Shown one piece after another: positions 44,890 through 55,998 of a stretch of 64,000 bases of DNA. The DNA lies in NCBI RefSeq assembly GCF_958298935.1, contig NC_084924.1, positions 23,223,819 through 23,287,818 of the forward strand, read 5' to 3'. Made by a program: the position numbers and the translations under genes. The notes beneath the pieces are model-generated. The model was not told the DNA's origin and searched no databases. It saw only the letters and a list, made by a program, of their open reading frames with translations. Source of the stretch: Phragmites australis. Taxonomy: Eukaryota > Streptophyta > Magnoliopsida > Poales > Poaceae. Numbering within the stretch: the stretch's first letter is position 1; every line of letters starts with the position of its first letter.

Positions 44890-46090
44890 ATGACTAAGTG
44901 CTGAGGGGGTCCAGACCACCTCTCCCGCCTAGCCTTCGGCTTCCCCTCCGACACACTGTCGCCAGGCTCCGGACGGAGTACCTCCGGAGCCAGGCAGCTA
45001 TAAAGGGTTGAGGGGGTCGCGGACCACTTCCCTCGCCTGGCCCTCGGCTTGGCCTCCGACACATCGTCGCCAAGCTCTGGACAGAGTACCTCTGAAGCTG
45101 TGCAGCGGCTAAGGGTCGAGGGGGTCGCAGACCATGTCCCCCACCTGGCCCTTGGCTTCACCTCCAACATGTCGTCGCCAGGCTTCGGATAGAGTACCTC
45201 CGAAGCCAGGCAGCGGCTAAGGGCCGAGGGGGTGGCGGACCACTTCCCCCGCCTGGCCCTCGGCTTTGCCTCCAACACGCCGTCGCCAGGCTTCGAACAG
45301 AGTACCTCCAGAGCTGGGTAGCGGCTAAGGGCCGAGGGGGTCGCAGACCACCTCTCCCGCCTAGCCCTCGGCTTTGCCTCCGGCACACCGTCGCCAGGCT
45401 CCGGATGAAGTAGCTCCGGAATCGTGCAGCGGCTAAGGGCCAAAGGGGTTGTGGACCACTTCCCCCGCTTGGCCCTCGGCCTCACCTCTGACACGCCGTT
45501 GCCAGGCTCCGGATGGAGTACCGCCAGAGCCGGGCAGTGCCTAATGGGCCGAGGGGGTTGCGGACCACTTCCCCTGCATGGCCCTTGGCTTCGCCTACGA
45601 CACACCGTCGCTAGGCTCCGGACAAAGTTACCTCCAGAGCTGGGCAGCGGCTAAGGGCCGAGGTGGTTGCAGACCATCTCTCCCGCCTAGCCCTTGGCTT
45701 CGCCTCCGACACTCCGTCGCAGGCTCCAAACGGAGTACCGCCAGAGCTGGACAGCGGCTAAGTGCCGAGGGGGTCGCGGAACACTTCTCCCGCCTGGCCC
45801 TCGGCTTTGCCTCCGACACACCATCGCCAGGCTCCGGATGGAGTACCTCCGGAGCTGGGCAGCGGCTAAGGGCCAGTGGGCCACGGACCACCTCTCCCTC
45901 CTAGCCTTCGACTTTGTCACCGACACGACGTCGCCAGGCTCCGGACGGAGTACCTCCAGAGCTGAGCAACGGCTAAGGGCCGAGGGGGTCACGGACCACC
46001 TCTCCCATCTAGCATTCGGCTTCGCCTCCAACATGTTCTCACCGGGCTTTAGACGGGTCACCTCCAAAGCCGGGCAGCGGTTAGGAGCTT
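44890..46090. repeat. 108-bp GC-rich tandem repeat, 11 copies
   Basis: The mark GTCGCCAGGCTCCGG (or a close variant) recurs near 44,957, 45,065, 45,172, 45,281, 45,389, 45,497, 45,605, 45,714, 45,821, 45,929 and 46,035. Because 108 is a multiple of three, several frames stay open on both strands, e.g. 44,808-45,605 minus with a 36-residue period. These are treated as repeat products. Position upstream of a Tat-like LTR suggests the repetitive spacer of that element. Confidence 0.85.
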
Positions 46091-47930
46091 GAAGGGACGC
46101 AGTCCATCTCCAAAAAATTATCCCCAAGAATCCCAAAGGGGCCTTTCCGGGTCTAAAGTCTGAAACAAGATTGGAAAAAGGCCCAGCCAAATGCCAAACC
46201 CGGGGAAAACACGATGGCCAGGAACGGCGAAGTCACCAACACCTCGCCCAGCCATCCTTAGCTACCCTACATATCTACCATCACTAGAGCCCCAAGGCCA
46301 CCTCTCTCTAAGAACAAAACGAAGCCAGTTACAATCTTTGCAAGGTCTCAATACCCCGGTCATCCGTAAAACCATCCACGAAGAGGGCAATGAAGTACGG
46401 TACGAAGGCACAAAGGCACACATACATACGGTCACCCGTTCGAAAGATCCCCTTGCACTCCGATACAGCAAGAGACATGACCGTCCCCGAGGGTCCATAT
46501 TATATTCTTAAACAACTAGTACATCCAGAGGACACATACAAAGAGCGATAGTACAAAGATTGCTACAAAGAAGATAGACCCCGACAGAGCAAACCAGGGG
46601 GAGAAAGAGTACAAGGTGACTAGGTCAAGCCATGGGCCCATAGCAAGGCCATAGTCCACCGTGAGACACGAATGTCTCGCGACTTCACCAAGAGCTCCCT
46701 CTAGAAGACCACCTTCACCTCCTACGGGTCCCAGCAGGGGCCACGCATGGGGTGGCGTATGCGCCTCATCTGTGTCCTGCTGCTGCGGAGGCCGATACAG
46801 TAGCTGGCTCCCGAGCTGTCGGAGGACGAAGAAGAGTCCGAGGAGGTCACCGGCGGGGCCTTCTCTCTCACCTTCCTAACCTCCTCCTTCACCGTTAAAG
46901 TCACCATCGTCTCTGTAGATGCCTGCTTCTCCTCTTCACTCTCCCCCCGCAGGAGACTCCAGTCAATCTCCTCATCATCGTGGAGATATCGATGATCCCA
47001 ACGGGTGTGGACTCCCAAGCCAAGGGTCAGGCCGAAGCGGCAGGCAGCCACCTCCCTTGCAGAGATGGAAGTGACATGGCCACCAGCGCCTCTGCCAATG
47101 ACCGAAACAATTTAGCTCCCGAAGAAGCTATCGAGATCATTGACATCTCCGAAGAGGATAAGGAGGAAGACGACGCCATACTCAAGTCATGGTTAACTGC
47201 TCACTCGTAAGGCTGTGGAGAATCCAAGCGAGTGACCCTAGCTTTATACCCAGGCCAAGCAGCCACGTAAGCTCGGGAGATGAAGCGGAACTGACACAGC
47301 GGTGTCCCCCATTGAATGCCTGAGGGGACCGTGGCCATACCCCGGTCGTTCCACCAACACGTGGCAACGTTCCACAATGAACACCTCATTTTCGTGCACA
47401 GACGTCTCGTCACATTAATAACCCAGACTCCTTCCGGTGCATGACAGAGGCATGGGCACAAAACCCTAAATGACCCCCCACATTGTCCAGTCAGAATGCA
47501 GCAGTGGCACGTCTCATCCTGCCAGGCAAACGCGTGGGGGTCCCCCGATCCTACACGTAATCTCTACTCTGGCAACCTCAAAAGGCAAGAAGAACCATCA
47601 CCGAAGAAATCCGGATAGCCTGTACCAGCCTCGGCATGGACCTCAGAGTGCAGCACCTCCATCAATGGCCCTCTAGCCCGGGGTCTCAACACCGCGCATG
47701 CCAGCTCCAATAGGCTTCGGAGCATATCGCCACCGCCAGTACACCATCAGCCTTGGGCCTCGCTATCAACACCCACAGTTCCCGATGAAAGAACTTCTTC
47801 CCGACGAAAGAACTTCTTAAGGACAGGGAATGGCCATCAGGCATCCTTGATACTATACCAGACTGGAGTTGGTTTTCCACTACATCCTCTCCCCCCTCCA
47901 GAACATCGGGGCCTGAGAATAAGGGGGTAC
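46091..47930. mobile_element. 3' internal region of a Tat-like element (Tat-3)
   Basis: Lies between the 108-bp array and the LTR at 47,931. Minus-strand frames at 47,051-46,722 (acidic, then a Ser-rich run) and 47,461-47,201 could be remnants of the antisense extra gene, but no domain is recognisable. A tract GAATAAGGGGGTAC at 47,917-47,930 acts as the likely polypurine tract. Confidence 0.45.
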
Positions 47931-49127
47931 TGTTGGGGAAAAATAAACCAGCCTGAGGATAATGGTTGAAGATTACTATCCAGGTCCCTTCGGACCCTCA
48001 GCTAAAGGCTCGACCTCCGAAGGCATCGGGCTCCTTCGTGCCACCTCTTCGTACCTGCAAAGCTTTCCCATGACCCGGAACCACGCCTGGCCCCTTCGAA
48101 GCCTTCGGCCTCTGAACTCTCAGTAGCAGGCCTGACCCCCGGAGGTTGTGGACCTCTTCGGCCACCCCACCGGCGCCCGAATAGCTTGCCGAAGCCTAAG
48201 ATATAGTAGGCCTTCGAAGACAATATAGGGCGAAAAAATGTCTCCCCTTCCCACCGACCCGATGTGAAGTGACGGGCCATCAATGTCGGTGCAAGTGGTG
48301 ATATCCTAACACCCCAGTGCATTTAAGGCTGCCTTGACACCCCTGACATTACGGCCATGTTGGGGGTCATTGTTAAGGACCCCCGATGGCCCCTTGGATA
48401 AACCAGCCCGGCCTCTCAAAGCCTCGGCCTCCCAAAGGCTCAGCCTCCCGAAGCTTGGCCCTGTAAAACCTCGGCCTCCCGAAGCCTTCACCTCCCAGAG
48501 CCATGCCTCCCGAGGCCCCGTCTCTTGCTGCTTGGGCTGGCTTCTCGGAGGCTACAGGGTGAGTCATCAAGCCTCAGGAAAGATCTACCAGAAGGGGAGC
48601 ACCGGTCATACTTTGCCTGCAAGGAAGTGACCGGCATTAAACGCCTAGGCTGGTGGACACCGCTCTGACACCCCGGCGTAATGGAGGCGATCCTGACACC
48701 CCTAACAATGCGGCACCAGGCCGCAGTTGGCGACCGGCTCACCCCTCAGGGTGCAGGCCACCGCGATGGTTATAACAGTAGATATTTATCTCTCATGTAG
48801 GGTAGAAAGTAGTTGTCTGGGATAAGGCCCAGTAATTTGGTCAGATCCCAGATATTTGTATATTGTGATAACTTGTATGCCAATCTACGCACGGCCCTAT
48901 AAATAGGAGCCATGATCGCCTGGGCTAGAGGGGGGTAGACAGCACAAAGACATAGAGGTGAAAAAACACCGAGTCACGCTATGATACTCCCCCAGATCGA
49001 TCCATTTTTTCTACCATCAATACATTCGTTGTGTTCCTTCCTCTTAAACTTCGTCTCCAAGCTTGAGTCTCCTCCTTAGAAGAAACTCTCACCGTACTTG
49101 CTGGGGCAAGACGAACTCTTGCTCCAA
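47931..49127 (+). mobile_element. 3' LTR of Tat-3 (about 1.2 kb)
   Basis: Starts TGTTGGGGAA directly after a purine-rich tract. TATA box at 48,898-48,905. Its last 65 bp match 6,593-6,657, where the end is CTCCAACA; here the sequence leaves the match after CTCCAA, so the final bases are lost or altered. CCTCCCGAAG-type short repeats occupy 48,410-48,520. Confidence 0.6.
48898..48905 (+). promoter_or_regulatory. TATA box of the Tat-3 LTR
   Basis: TATAAATA followed by GGAGCC, about 970 bp into the LTR and 220 bp before its end. Confidence 0.6.
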
Positions 49128-50078
49128 GAGTTCCATTACAATCCCATATAGAGTCGTAACAAGTTTGGGTACAAGGTAGTCCAATTGTAAAGTTCATACT
49201 GATCTCTTCCAGTTTTCATTTAGTCACCTTCAGTGGCTATAGCAATTATGCGGAACTCCGATGTTCAGCTTTGACCCTCTTATATGTATGTCACAGAGCT
49301 ACGTATTCTAGTACATCTCTCTTCATTCCATATCGACCTTGAGATCTTTGTACAACTTGGTACTTCCAGGATGAATTGAATACGCTGACACATGAGCTTC
49401 TTTTAGAATTATCTCCTTGAGCTATTTCTGATCTTACCTACTTAGATATTCTTCATGCTCTCCTTTATATTCTCATCTTCCACCTGACCTTTTTGAAGGT
49501 TCTCATCCAAGGTGGGTTCCACTCCCATGGCTATTGCCTCCACGTCCATGACAAAGCCTAGGTTGAGTCACTGAAATTCTCCACATAAGATTGGTTGAGC
49601 TTCTTGTAGCATGGCCATGTTGCAATATGCTTTTTGACTTAGCGCATCCGCCACTATGTTTGCCTTCCCAGGGCGGTAATGGATTCCCATATCATAATCC
49701 TTGATCAGTTCTAGAAATCTCCGCTATCTCAGGTTAAGATCCTTTTTTTTTGAGTAAATATGTACTCCAGGCTCTTATGATCCGTATCTCTCACACCGTT
49801 TACAAATAAAGCAATATCTCCATATCTTCAGAGTACGCACTTTGGCTGCTAATTCAAACTCATGAGACGAGTAATTCTTCTCGGGTGTACTCAATTGTCT
49901 AGAGGCATAGGCTACAACTCGACCTTCTTACATCAAAACTCATCCAAGTCCCTATCGAGATGTGTCATAATATATGTCAAAATTCTTCTGGGTATCAAGT
50001 AACACTAGCTCTGGGTTGAGGTAGTTTCATCTTTAGCACCTTGGAACTTGCTTCGCAAGCAAAGGTCCACACATACTC

Positions 50079-50110
<32 letters not shown>

Positions 50111-50176
50111 AAGCAATTCCATGAGCGGTTTTATTATCTTAGAAAACCCTTCTATGTAGCGATGCTAATGTCCTGT
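49128..50176 (-). pseudogene. Tekay-B RNase H and linker, broken
   Basis: Minus-strand translation gives RNase H segments: FLELIKDYDMGIHY and [16 protein letters not shown] (about 49,720-49,620) and, further upstream, the RT-to-RNase H linker ending at the solo LTR. Many stops and frame changes separate the pieces. A TTC run (50,083-50,100) interrupts the frame. Sequence from 49,128 to about 49,560 shows no clear integrase. Non-functional. Confidence 0.7.
50083..50109. repeat. TTC microsatellite and T run
   Basis: (TTC)n followed by a run of T, inside Tekay-B coding remnants. Confidence 0.85.
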
Positions 50177-50181
50177 TGAAC
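50177..50181. repeat. TSD (TGAAC), left of solo LTR
   Basis: TGAAC precedes TGTCACACC and recurs at 53,697-53,701 after GGTGTGACA. Confidence 0.9.
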
Positions 50182-53100
50182 TGTCACACCGGGTTTTAAC
50201 GGCCAAAACCAGATGCGGCTTATATGTGCCTAGGATGTTCAACACGCATAAGGACGTCATAGGTGAAGTAACAAAAGAAATACTTTTATTAAATAAACAT
50301 TAAATTCTTACAGTAATTGACATATATTGTCTTTTATGAAGATATCTGCAGCGGAAAAGAAGCACTGGTGCCCAACAACACCGTAGGAAACCGACCAGGA
50401 GACACACGCCTAGAACGTCACAACCTCGTCTTGATAGTCTTCAACATCTTCACTCACTAAGCAGCAGCACACATGTCGCATGGCATAGGGAAAATAGCAA
50501 GTGTGAGCACATGACGCGCTTAGCAAGTGTGAGAAAGATAATGATATGCGGGCTTATATCAAGAATAGGCTAACACATGGTATATTTGTGTAAATGCGAG
50601 TAATAAAAAGATATTTGGACTCAAAAAGTATTAAACAATTATTAAGTGAATGTAACCCATACAATCCAACACCCAGCATACAAGGCTCCCCACCTTGCAT
50701 ACCATAATCGTCTAGTACTCCCTGTACTATAACCAAAACCACAACCATCTAGTACTCCCTGTACCAGAACCATAACCACAACCAAACCCATAACCACAAC
50801 CCACTAATCATGTGATGATCCAAGTCTCTCATAACCATGAGCACGGCTGGTATAACAGTTTTTACACTCTGCAGAGGTTGTCCAGCTTTCCCCACGAGTC
50901 AGTGAATTCCATGTTGCCGTGTTTGCAAGACACTTAACACGTGCCAGTGGTGTGCCACCAAGAAATCACTAAATGACATTTTCTACTAACCAGAGACTAA
51001 TCCAGTATGCGTCTACCCACTAGGTTTCACCGCCAGGATTTACGTGAGTTAATCTCCTACCCAGAAGCCCCCTTTTGTGCTAACACAACACACACTGGAT
51101 AGACTCTAACTAGTATGTCACGCCTTACCCATATCAGCCTCGTGATTGGTACGTTACTTCTTGGGTTGTCGCTCCATGAACAGGTCCTTACTTAGGCTAC
51201 TTGAGCAAACACTAATCCAACATCATAACCATGGCAACCATCAAAACCACTTTACTCAAGGCCTAAGGTTCCATGTTGCTAGACCATTAACAAATTAATG
51301 ACTATTGTTGCGTAAGTTCATTAATCAAGTATATTACACTTCCCAGTATCCCAAAAGCAAGGCTAAGCAATCTACCCACCAAAGATATCTAACCATAAAC
51401 CATCTAGGTTCCAAGGGATGATCAAGGACACTTGCCTTTTACCCAATGCTGCTCAGTGTTGTCGAAATCTTGGTCTTGAAGTCCCTCAAGCTGCTCTGGA
51501 ACGCTATTGACTAATCGTGAATTCTATCGATAAACAAAACAACATCGAATAAACACCAAATAAACTCCAAGAGAAACAGAATGATAAACTGGGATCTTGG
51601 ATTGGACTGGACAAAGGGAACAGAGTTGACTGGACTTCTTTCGAAGAAAGATGAATGATCTAGGGTTTAGGTTTCACATAAAATGATAGAAAAGATTAAC
51701 TGATTAATAAACATGAGGGACTTACAAAGTTAATATATTATTTTAATATCATAAACTCATGTTTGTGACACAATGCATGTAGATCTGGCCAGGACTTATA
51801 TGTCAATGTGACAACCATAAATTTACTAATCAAAATAATATCTTCGTGTTACAGGAACTTAAATATTAATGAGGGAAAACTACTATAAATATAGAATAAT
51901 TGATACTTTAAATTGGTATGGTTGGATAGATCATGATTCTAGAAAAAATTGAGCGCAAGAATCACTCAAATCGGAGCTAAAACGAAAAAGTTATGGCTAA
52001 AACAATTTAAGGGATTAAACCTGAAAAAGAAAAGGATTAATTTTGAATAAAACAAAAAGTTTAGGGGCCTTATAGAGGGACCTCTGTGTAATTTAAGAAA
52101 AGTTTAGGACCTAAGTGTAAAAAGATAGGGCTTTTTTGTAAAAAATAGGAAAGCTCGAGGGCCTATTTGCAAGATTTCCAATTACTGGGATTCCTTGAAT
52201 TATTTTTTTACTAAAAATTAGAATCTGATGACTGGGCCAAAATCGATGATGTGGCAAATGATAGGGATGAGAGACATGTAATTTGGCTGAGGTGGCAAGA
52301 TGAGGTGGTAGCTGACTGCTAACTAGGTAAAGAGGACACGTGGCATCATCTAACTGGTGGCTGAAAGGGTAAGAACAGATCTAATCCGAGCGGTTCAATT
52401 TGGATCGGACGGCAGAGAGGAGATGGCGAAGGGCCATGCAGCTGGCGGCGAAGACGGACGGCAAAGGGGCTTAGCTACGGCGGCGCACTCACCGGAATTG
52501 AGCGAAAAACTCGTTGCTAGCTTCGGATGTCACCGACGAGTGGCGGAAAGGCAAGAGAAGGAGTCGGTGAATCCATTTGAAGGCTCACCTTGAGCGGAGC
52601 GGCACCGGAAGGTGGCCGACGAAGGAGGAGATGACGAGGACGCACAGATCTCGTCGACGAGGTAACTTTGGCGGCCGAAGAGCAAAGGCGAGGGTACAAG
52701 CATGCTTAGGAGGCCTCGGCGGAGCTGTAGGGGGCTTGACGGTGGCTAGACGACACTAGGGTGGTGAATCGGTGAGTTTGGCCAAAGAGCAACAATGGCG
52801 GCTCGGGATTCGGCGGATTTTGGGAGAGAAGGACAAGGGGGCAGTGGGTGCATATATAGGTGGGGTAGAGGGACTCATAGCCGAGTGGAACTCGAAGGTA
52901 GTGGCGGAGGATTCTAGGACACGCACGTCAAGAAGGAGGTGGCGACGCATCGGTTCTGAGCTGAACTTGGTGACGCTTTCGTGACCGAGGCGGAGATGAA
53001 GATGATGGGGCCCACAAGGCAGTGACGTGCTGTGTTGGTGGAACGGCGTGGGGCGTGTTCACGTGGTCGGGCAGGCGCGGCTCAGCGAGCACGGCGGGCA

Positions 53101-53236
53101 GCGGCTTGGGCTGGCTAAGCGCGGCGCAGGTGGGATAGAGGCGGGCGGGAGAGAGAGAGCAGGCGAGTGGGCTAGGCTCGGCACAAGTGAGGAGAGGGGA
53201 AGAGACGAAGAGAGAAGGATGCCTGGTGGGCTGGCT

Positions 53237-53270
<34 letters not shown>

Positions 53271-53696
53271 TGGCAAGGAAGTGCTCGGTCAGGGTTTTGG
53301 GCTAGAGTTTTTCTTTTATTTTGAGAATTTCCAAAAGAAAAAATAAAGCAATAAAATTCAAATAAATAGCAAATAAAGCCCATAAACTCTAGGAGAAACT
53401 TCACCAAGCTTTTGAAAAGATTTAGAATCCAAATAAAATATTTTGAGCTTATGAAAACATTTTGGTATTTTGAAAATTAGGTTTAATACAATTGAATTTA
53501 TATAAGTACAAAGGAGCTCAAATAAAATCCAAATAAAACATATATGCCTATTTTCAGCATGAATGCATTCAAACAAATAATAATCCTAATTCAAATTTGA
53601 ATTTGAACTTAGAAATTAGGACTTTTCCTATTCTAATTGTTCAACCTATAATCAATTCTTGGAAAAGTTTAGAAATCTGAAAATCAAGGTGTGACA
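50182..53696 (-). mobile_element. Solo LTR of a Tekay-like element (3,515 bp)
   Basis: Termini TGTCACACC and GGTGTGACA form a 9-bp inverted pair, bounded by 5-bp TSDs. There is no internal domain, so this is the product of LTR-LTR recombination. The first 160 bp match the Tekay-B LTR end at 55,509, giving minus orientation. On the minus strand a TATA-like CTATATATGC lies near 52,858. The GC-rich part (52.4-53.3 kb) has open frames on both strands that are typical LTR byproducts, plus a (GA)n tract at 53,238-53,267. Confidence 0.9.
53238..53267. repeat. (GA)n microsatellite in the solo LTR
   Basis: About 15 GA units. Confidence 0.9.
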
Positions 53697-53701
53697 TGAA
53701 C
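53697..53701. repeat. TSD (TGAAC), right of solo LTR
   Basis: Identical to 50,177-50,181. Confidence 0.9.
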
Positions 53702-54350
53702 CAATGGAAAGTTCGTACTTTTTTAGCATTTGAAGGTGATTTCCAATTTAGCACATGTTTCACCTTACGCAACTCCTCCAGTAGATAGAGTAGGTCTAAG
53801 GAACATCACTTATTTGAACCAAAACTCACACTTACTGAGCTTAGCATTTAACTAATGTTCTCTAAGCTTCCCAAATCTTTTCTTAGGTGATCCTCATGAT
53901 CTTCTTCACTTTTAGAGTAAACCAGTATGTCATCAATAAACATTACCACAAACTTGCCCAAATACTTCATGAAAACCTTATTCCACAAGGTACCTTCAAT
54001 TGACGATATCTCGTCTTTGGGTCTAACTTTTGAGAAAACACTGGCTCTAGTGATTTGATCAAACAAATCCTCAATTCTTTGTAGAGGATGTTCGTCTTTG
54101 ATGGTAACACCATTGGGAGCTCCATTATGCATAACCTTTGGCCTCCATCCTTCTTTCGGCAATACTTTGGGATGTACAGCAAAAACTCGTAGGCCACTTG
54201 AATCTACTCCAATTGTTCTCCTTCTATTCGATTTAAGGTTTTCTCCACTACTATTGGACTGTCAGCCACCAACTCAACTTTAGCCATGGTGATTGTTCCT
54301 CCAGCACCCACATTCACTCCTTTAACTTGGCCAACCTAACCTTTCTAGGG
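53702..54350 (-). pseudogene. Tekay-B reverse transcriptase, internally deleted
   Basis: The minus-strand frame 54,162-53,848 reads from the fingers region (EDLFDQITRASVFSKVR) straight to the palm (KYLGKFVVMFIDDILVYSK), so the segment between them is deleted. The catalytic box is F-I-D-D rather than Y-x-D-D. Upstream sequence to 54,350 has RT-proximal remnants in another frame. Non-functional. Confidence 0.8.
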
Positions 54351-55490
54351 GTAACATATTCTTATTTTACTGAGTTTGGAGGGAGGTCTACCCCCCTTAA
54401 ATTAAGGTTTTTCTTAGAGCATATGGGTTTAGCTCTTTTTTTTTCCATCGATAAATATCGACATTGAGCACCTCGTCTGGCTTTGGAAACTAAACATGTC
54501 CGGAGTGAGGTACTTCTTTGGATATCAACTGCTCAACTATGTTAGTTCTCGAAAGTAGAAACACATTCTCTCGACATCAGGAATAAGAGACATCTCGGAA
54601 CACTTGCTGGCGTAATGACCTTCTTCCCTTCTTGTTGGTATTGGAGGCCTCGCTTCCTCTTCTTGTTGACGCACTGCTGACTATGCTTGTCTTCTGCACG
54701 CAGAGCTTCTGTGATTCGTAGCTAACTTTCTATATTATGAGCCATGCCTTGAAGGATCTGAGTCTGTATTAACAAAAGTTGTTCCTTGTTGAATTGAAGC
54801 GGCATCCTCTGGTTGTTGTTGTTGTTGTTGGTACCTTTACCAAGCTAACATTTTGTTGTGTTCACCATCTGATCGAGATTAAGGGGGAATGTTGGGGCAA
54901 GAAAAGAAACGACTAGATGGAGAAGACCCAGCCATACTATTAACTATAGAGGTAGTAACCTATAGGAAATGTGGCAATGTACTAGATGCTAAAGCATCCC
55001 ACAATGCACACCAGCACTCAGACAAAAAATCCAAATCACACAAGACACCACACAAAAGCACACTACTAACATCGTTCTAACGTTTCTGAAGAATAGAGAA
55101 AATCCTCCTATGACTCGAAAAAAAACTAAAACTAGGAGTAGCGTGGAGGTAGATCTTTATATCTTCAGTGTTGTGGTAGATGATTCTTCCTGGTAGCGAA
55201 GGGTCTTCAACTCCATCATCAGAATCTTCATACAAGGTAGGAGCATCAAGTGAGATCTTCAAGTGCATCCTCTTGGATCGGAGTAATCAGAATGGTTCAG
55301 CAACTAAAAGTTTTGAAAGGGGGGGGGGGGTGTTGGAAATTCATTTTGCTCAATAGATTGGAGAAGGTAAGTAGAGAGAAACTGAGAGGTCAGAAAAGCA
55401 TGGGGATGGTTTTTTTTTTCAAAATAGGCTTTTTAAAATATGACCTTATGGCACGACAAATCTATCTGTGCTTGCGTTCTACAATAAGTA
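54351..55490 (-). pseudogene. Tekay-B gag N-terminus and leader, decayed
   Basis: On the minus strand near 54,830-54,750 an Asn run (from a GTT microsatellite at 54,811-54,831) is followed by QRMPLQFNKEQLLLIQTQIL, a gag N-terminal helix pattern for this lineage. The likely ATG (near 54,870) is followed within a few codons by a stop. Most of gag and all of protease are missing. From 54,900 to 55,490 is leader without coding sequence, except a G run at 55,319-55,330. Confidence 0.5.
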
Positions 55491-55504
55491 TGGCTCTAAT
55501 ACCA
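55491..55504 (-). other. Primer-binding site of Tekay-B
   Basis: Minus strand TGGTATTAGAGCCA, the initiator tRNA-Met primer site with one change, four bases from the LTR end. Confidence 0.8.
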
Positions 55505-55508
55505 CCTC

Positions 55509-55680
55509 TGTGACACCTGGTTTTAACAGACAAAACCAGATACGACTTATGTGTACCCAGGATGTTTAACACGCATAAGGACGTCACAAGTGAAGTAACA
55601 AAAGCAATACTTTAAAGAAATAAACATTGAACTCTTATAGCAACTGACATATATTGTCTTCTATGTAAATATCTACAGAG
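55509..55680 (-). mobile_element. Fragment of the Tekay-B 5' LTR
   Basis: TGTGACACC followed by GGTTTTAAC and CACGCATAAGGACGTCA parallels the inner end of the solo LTR at 50,182. Homology stops near 55,680, so most of this LTR is missing. Confidence 0.75.
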
Positions 55681-55998
55681 ACGTTCATATATCCAGGGAA
55701 CACAATTCTATAGCACGAGTTTGGGCTAATCATCTCCTGAGAGGAAGAACAAACAACGAAGATGGGATGGGTGATGGTTATGGCATGCTGCGGTTGGTAG
55801 CCGCATTCTGGTCATGTCACTGCACAACTAGTGAAGGGAACATAGGGTCATGTACAAGACTCCATGGGACACGCCGAGACACAGATGGAACATCCATACG
55901 ACTTCCGGATTGACAGGGAACGCGACAGTAAACTCGGTGCATGCGCAGAACGCATCTAGAAACCAAACAGCAGGCATGTCGACCTTGATCCCGGTGTT
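55681..55998. other. Junction between Tekay-B LTR and Tat-2; no gene
   Basis: Sequence of uncertain origin leading into Tat pol. No intact coding similarity. Confidence 0.35.

Larger units (their letters stand above)
49128..55504 (-). mobile_element. Tekay-like Ty3/Gypsy element, decayed (Tekay-B), with a nested solo LTR
   Basis: Minus-oriented internal region running from a primer-binding site at 55,504 through gag, RT and RNase H remnants to 49,128, where the Tat-3 LTR abuts it. It is split by the solo LTR at 50,182-53,696. A piece of its own 5' LTR survives at 55,509-55,680. Confidence 0.75.

Noticed and set aside
44808..46190. Repeat proteins with 36-residue period on the minus strand
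   Set aside because: Frames are open on both strands because the DNA repeat is 108 bp; no domain or start context supports a gene.
52357..53407. Genes in the GC-rich part of 52.4-53.4 kb
   Set aside because: Falls inside a solo LTR with exact TSDs; frames overlap on both strands and include a GA microsatellite.
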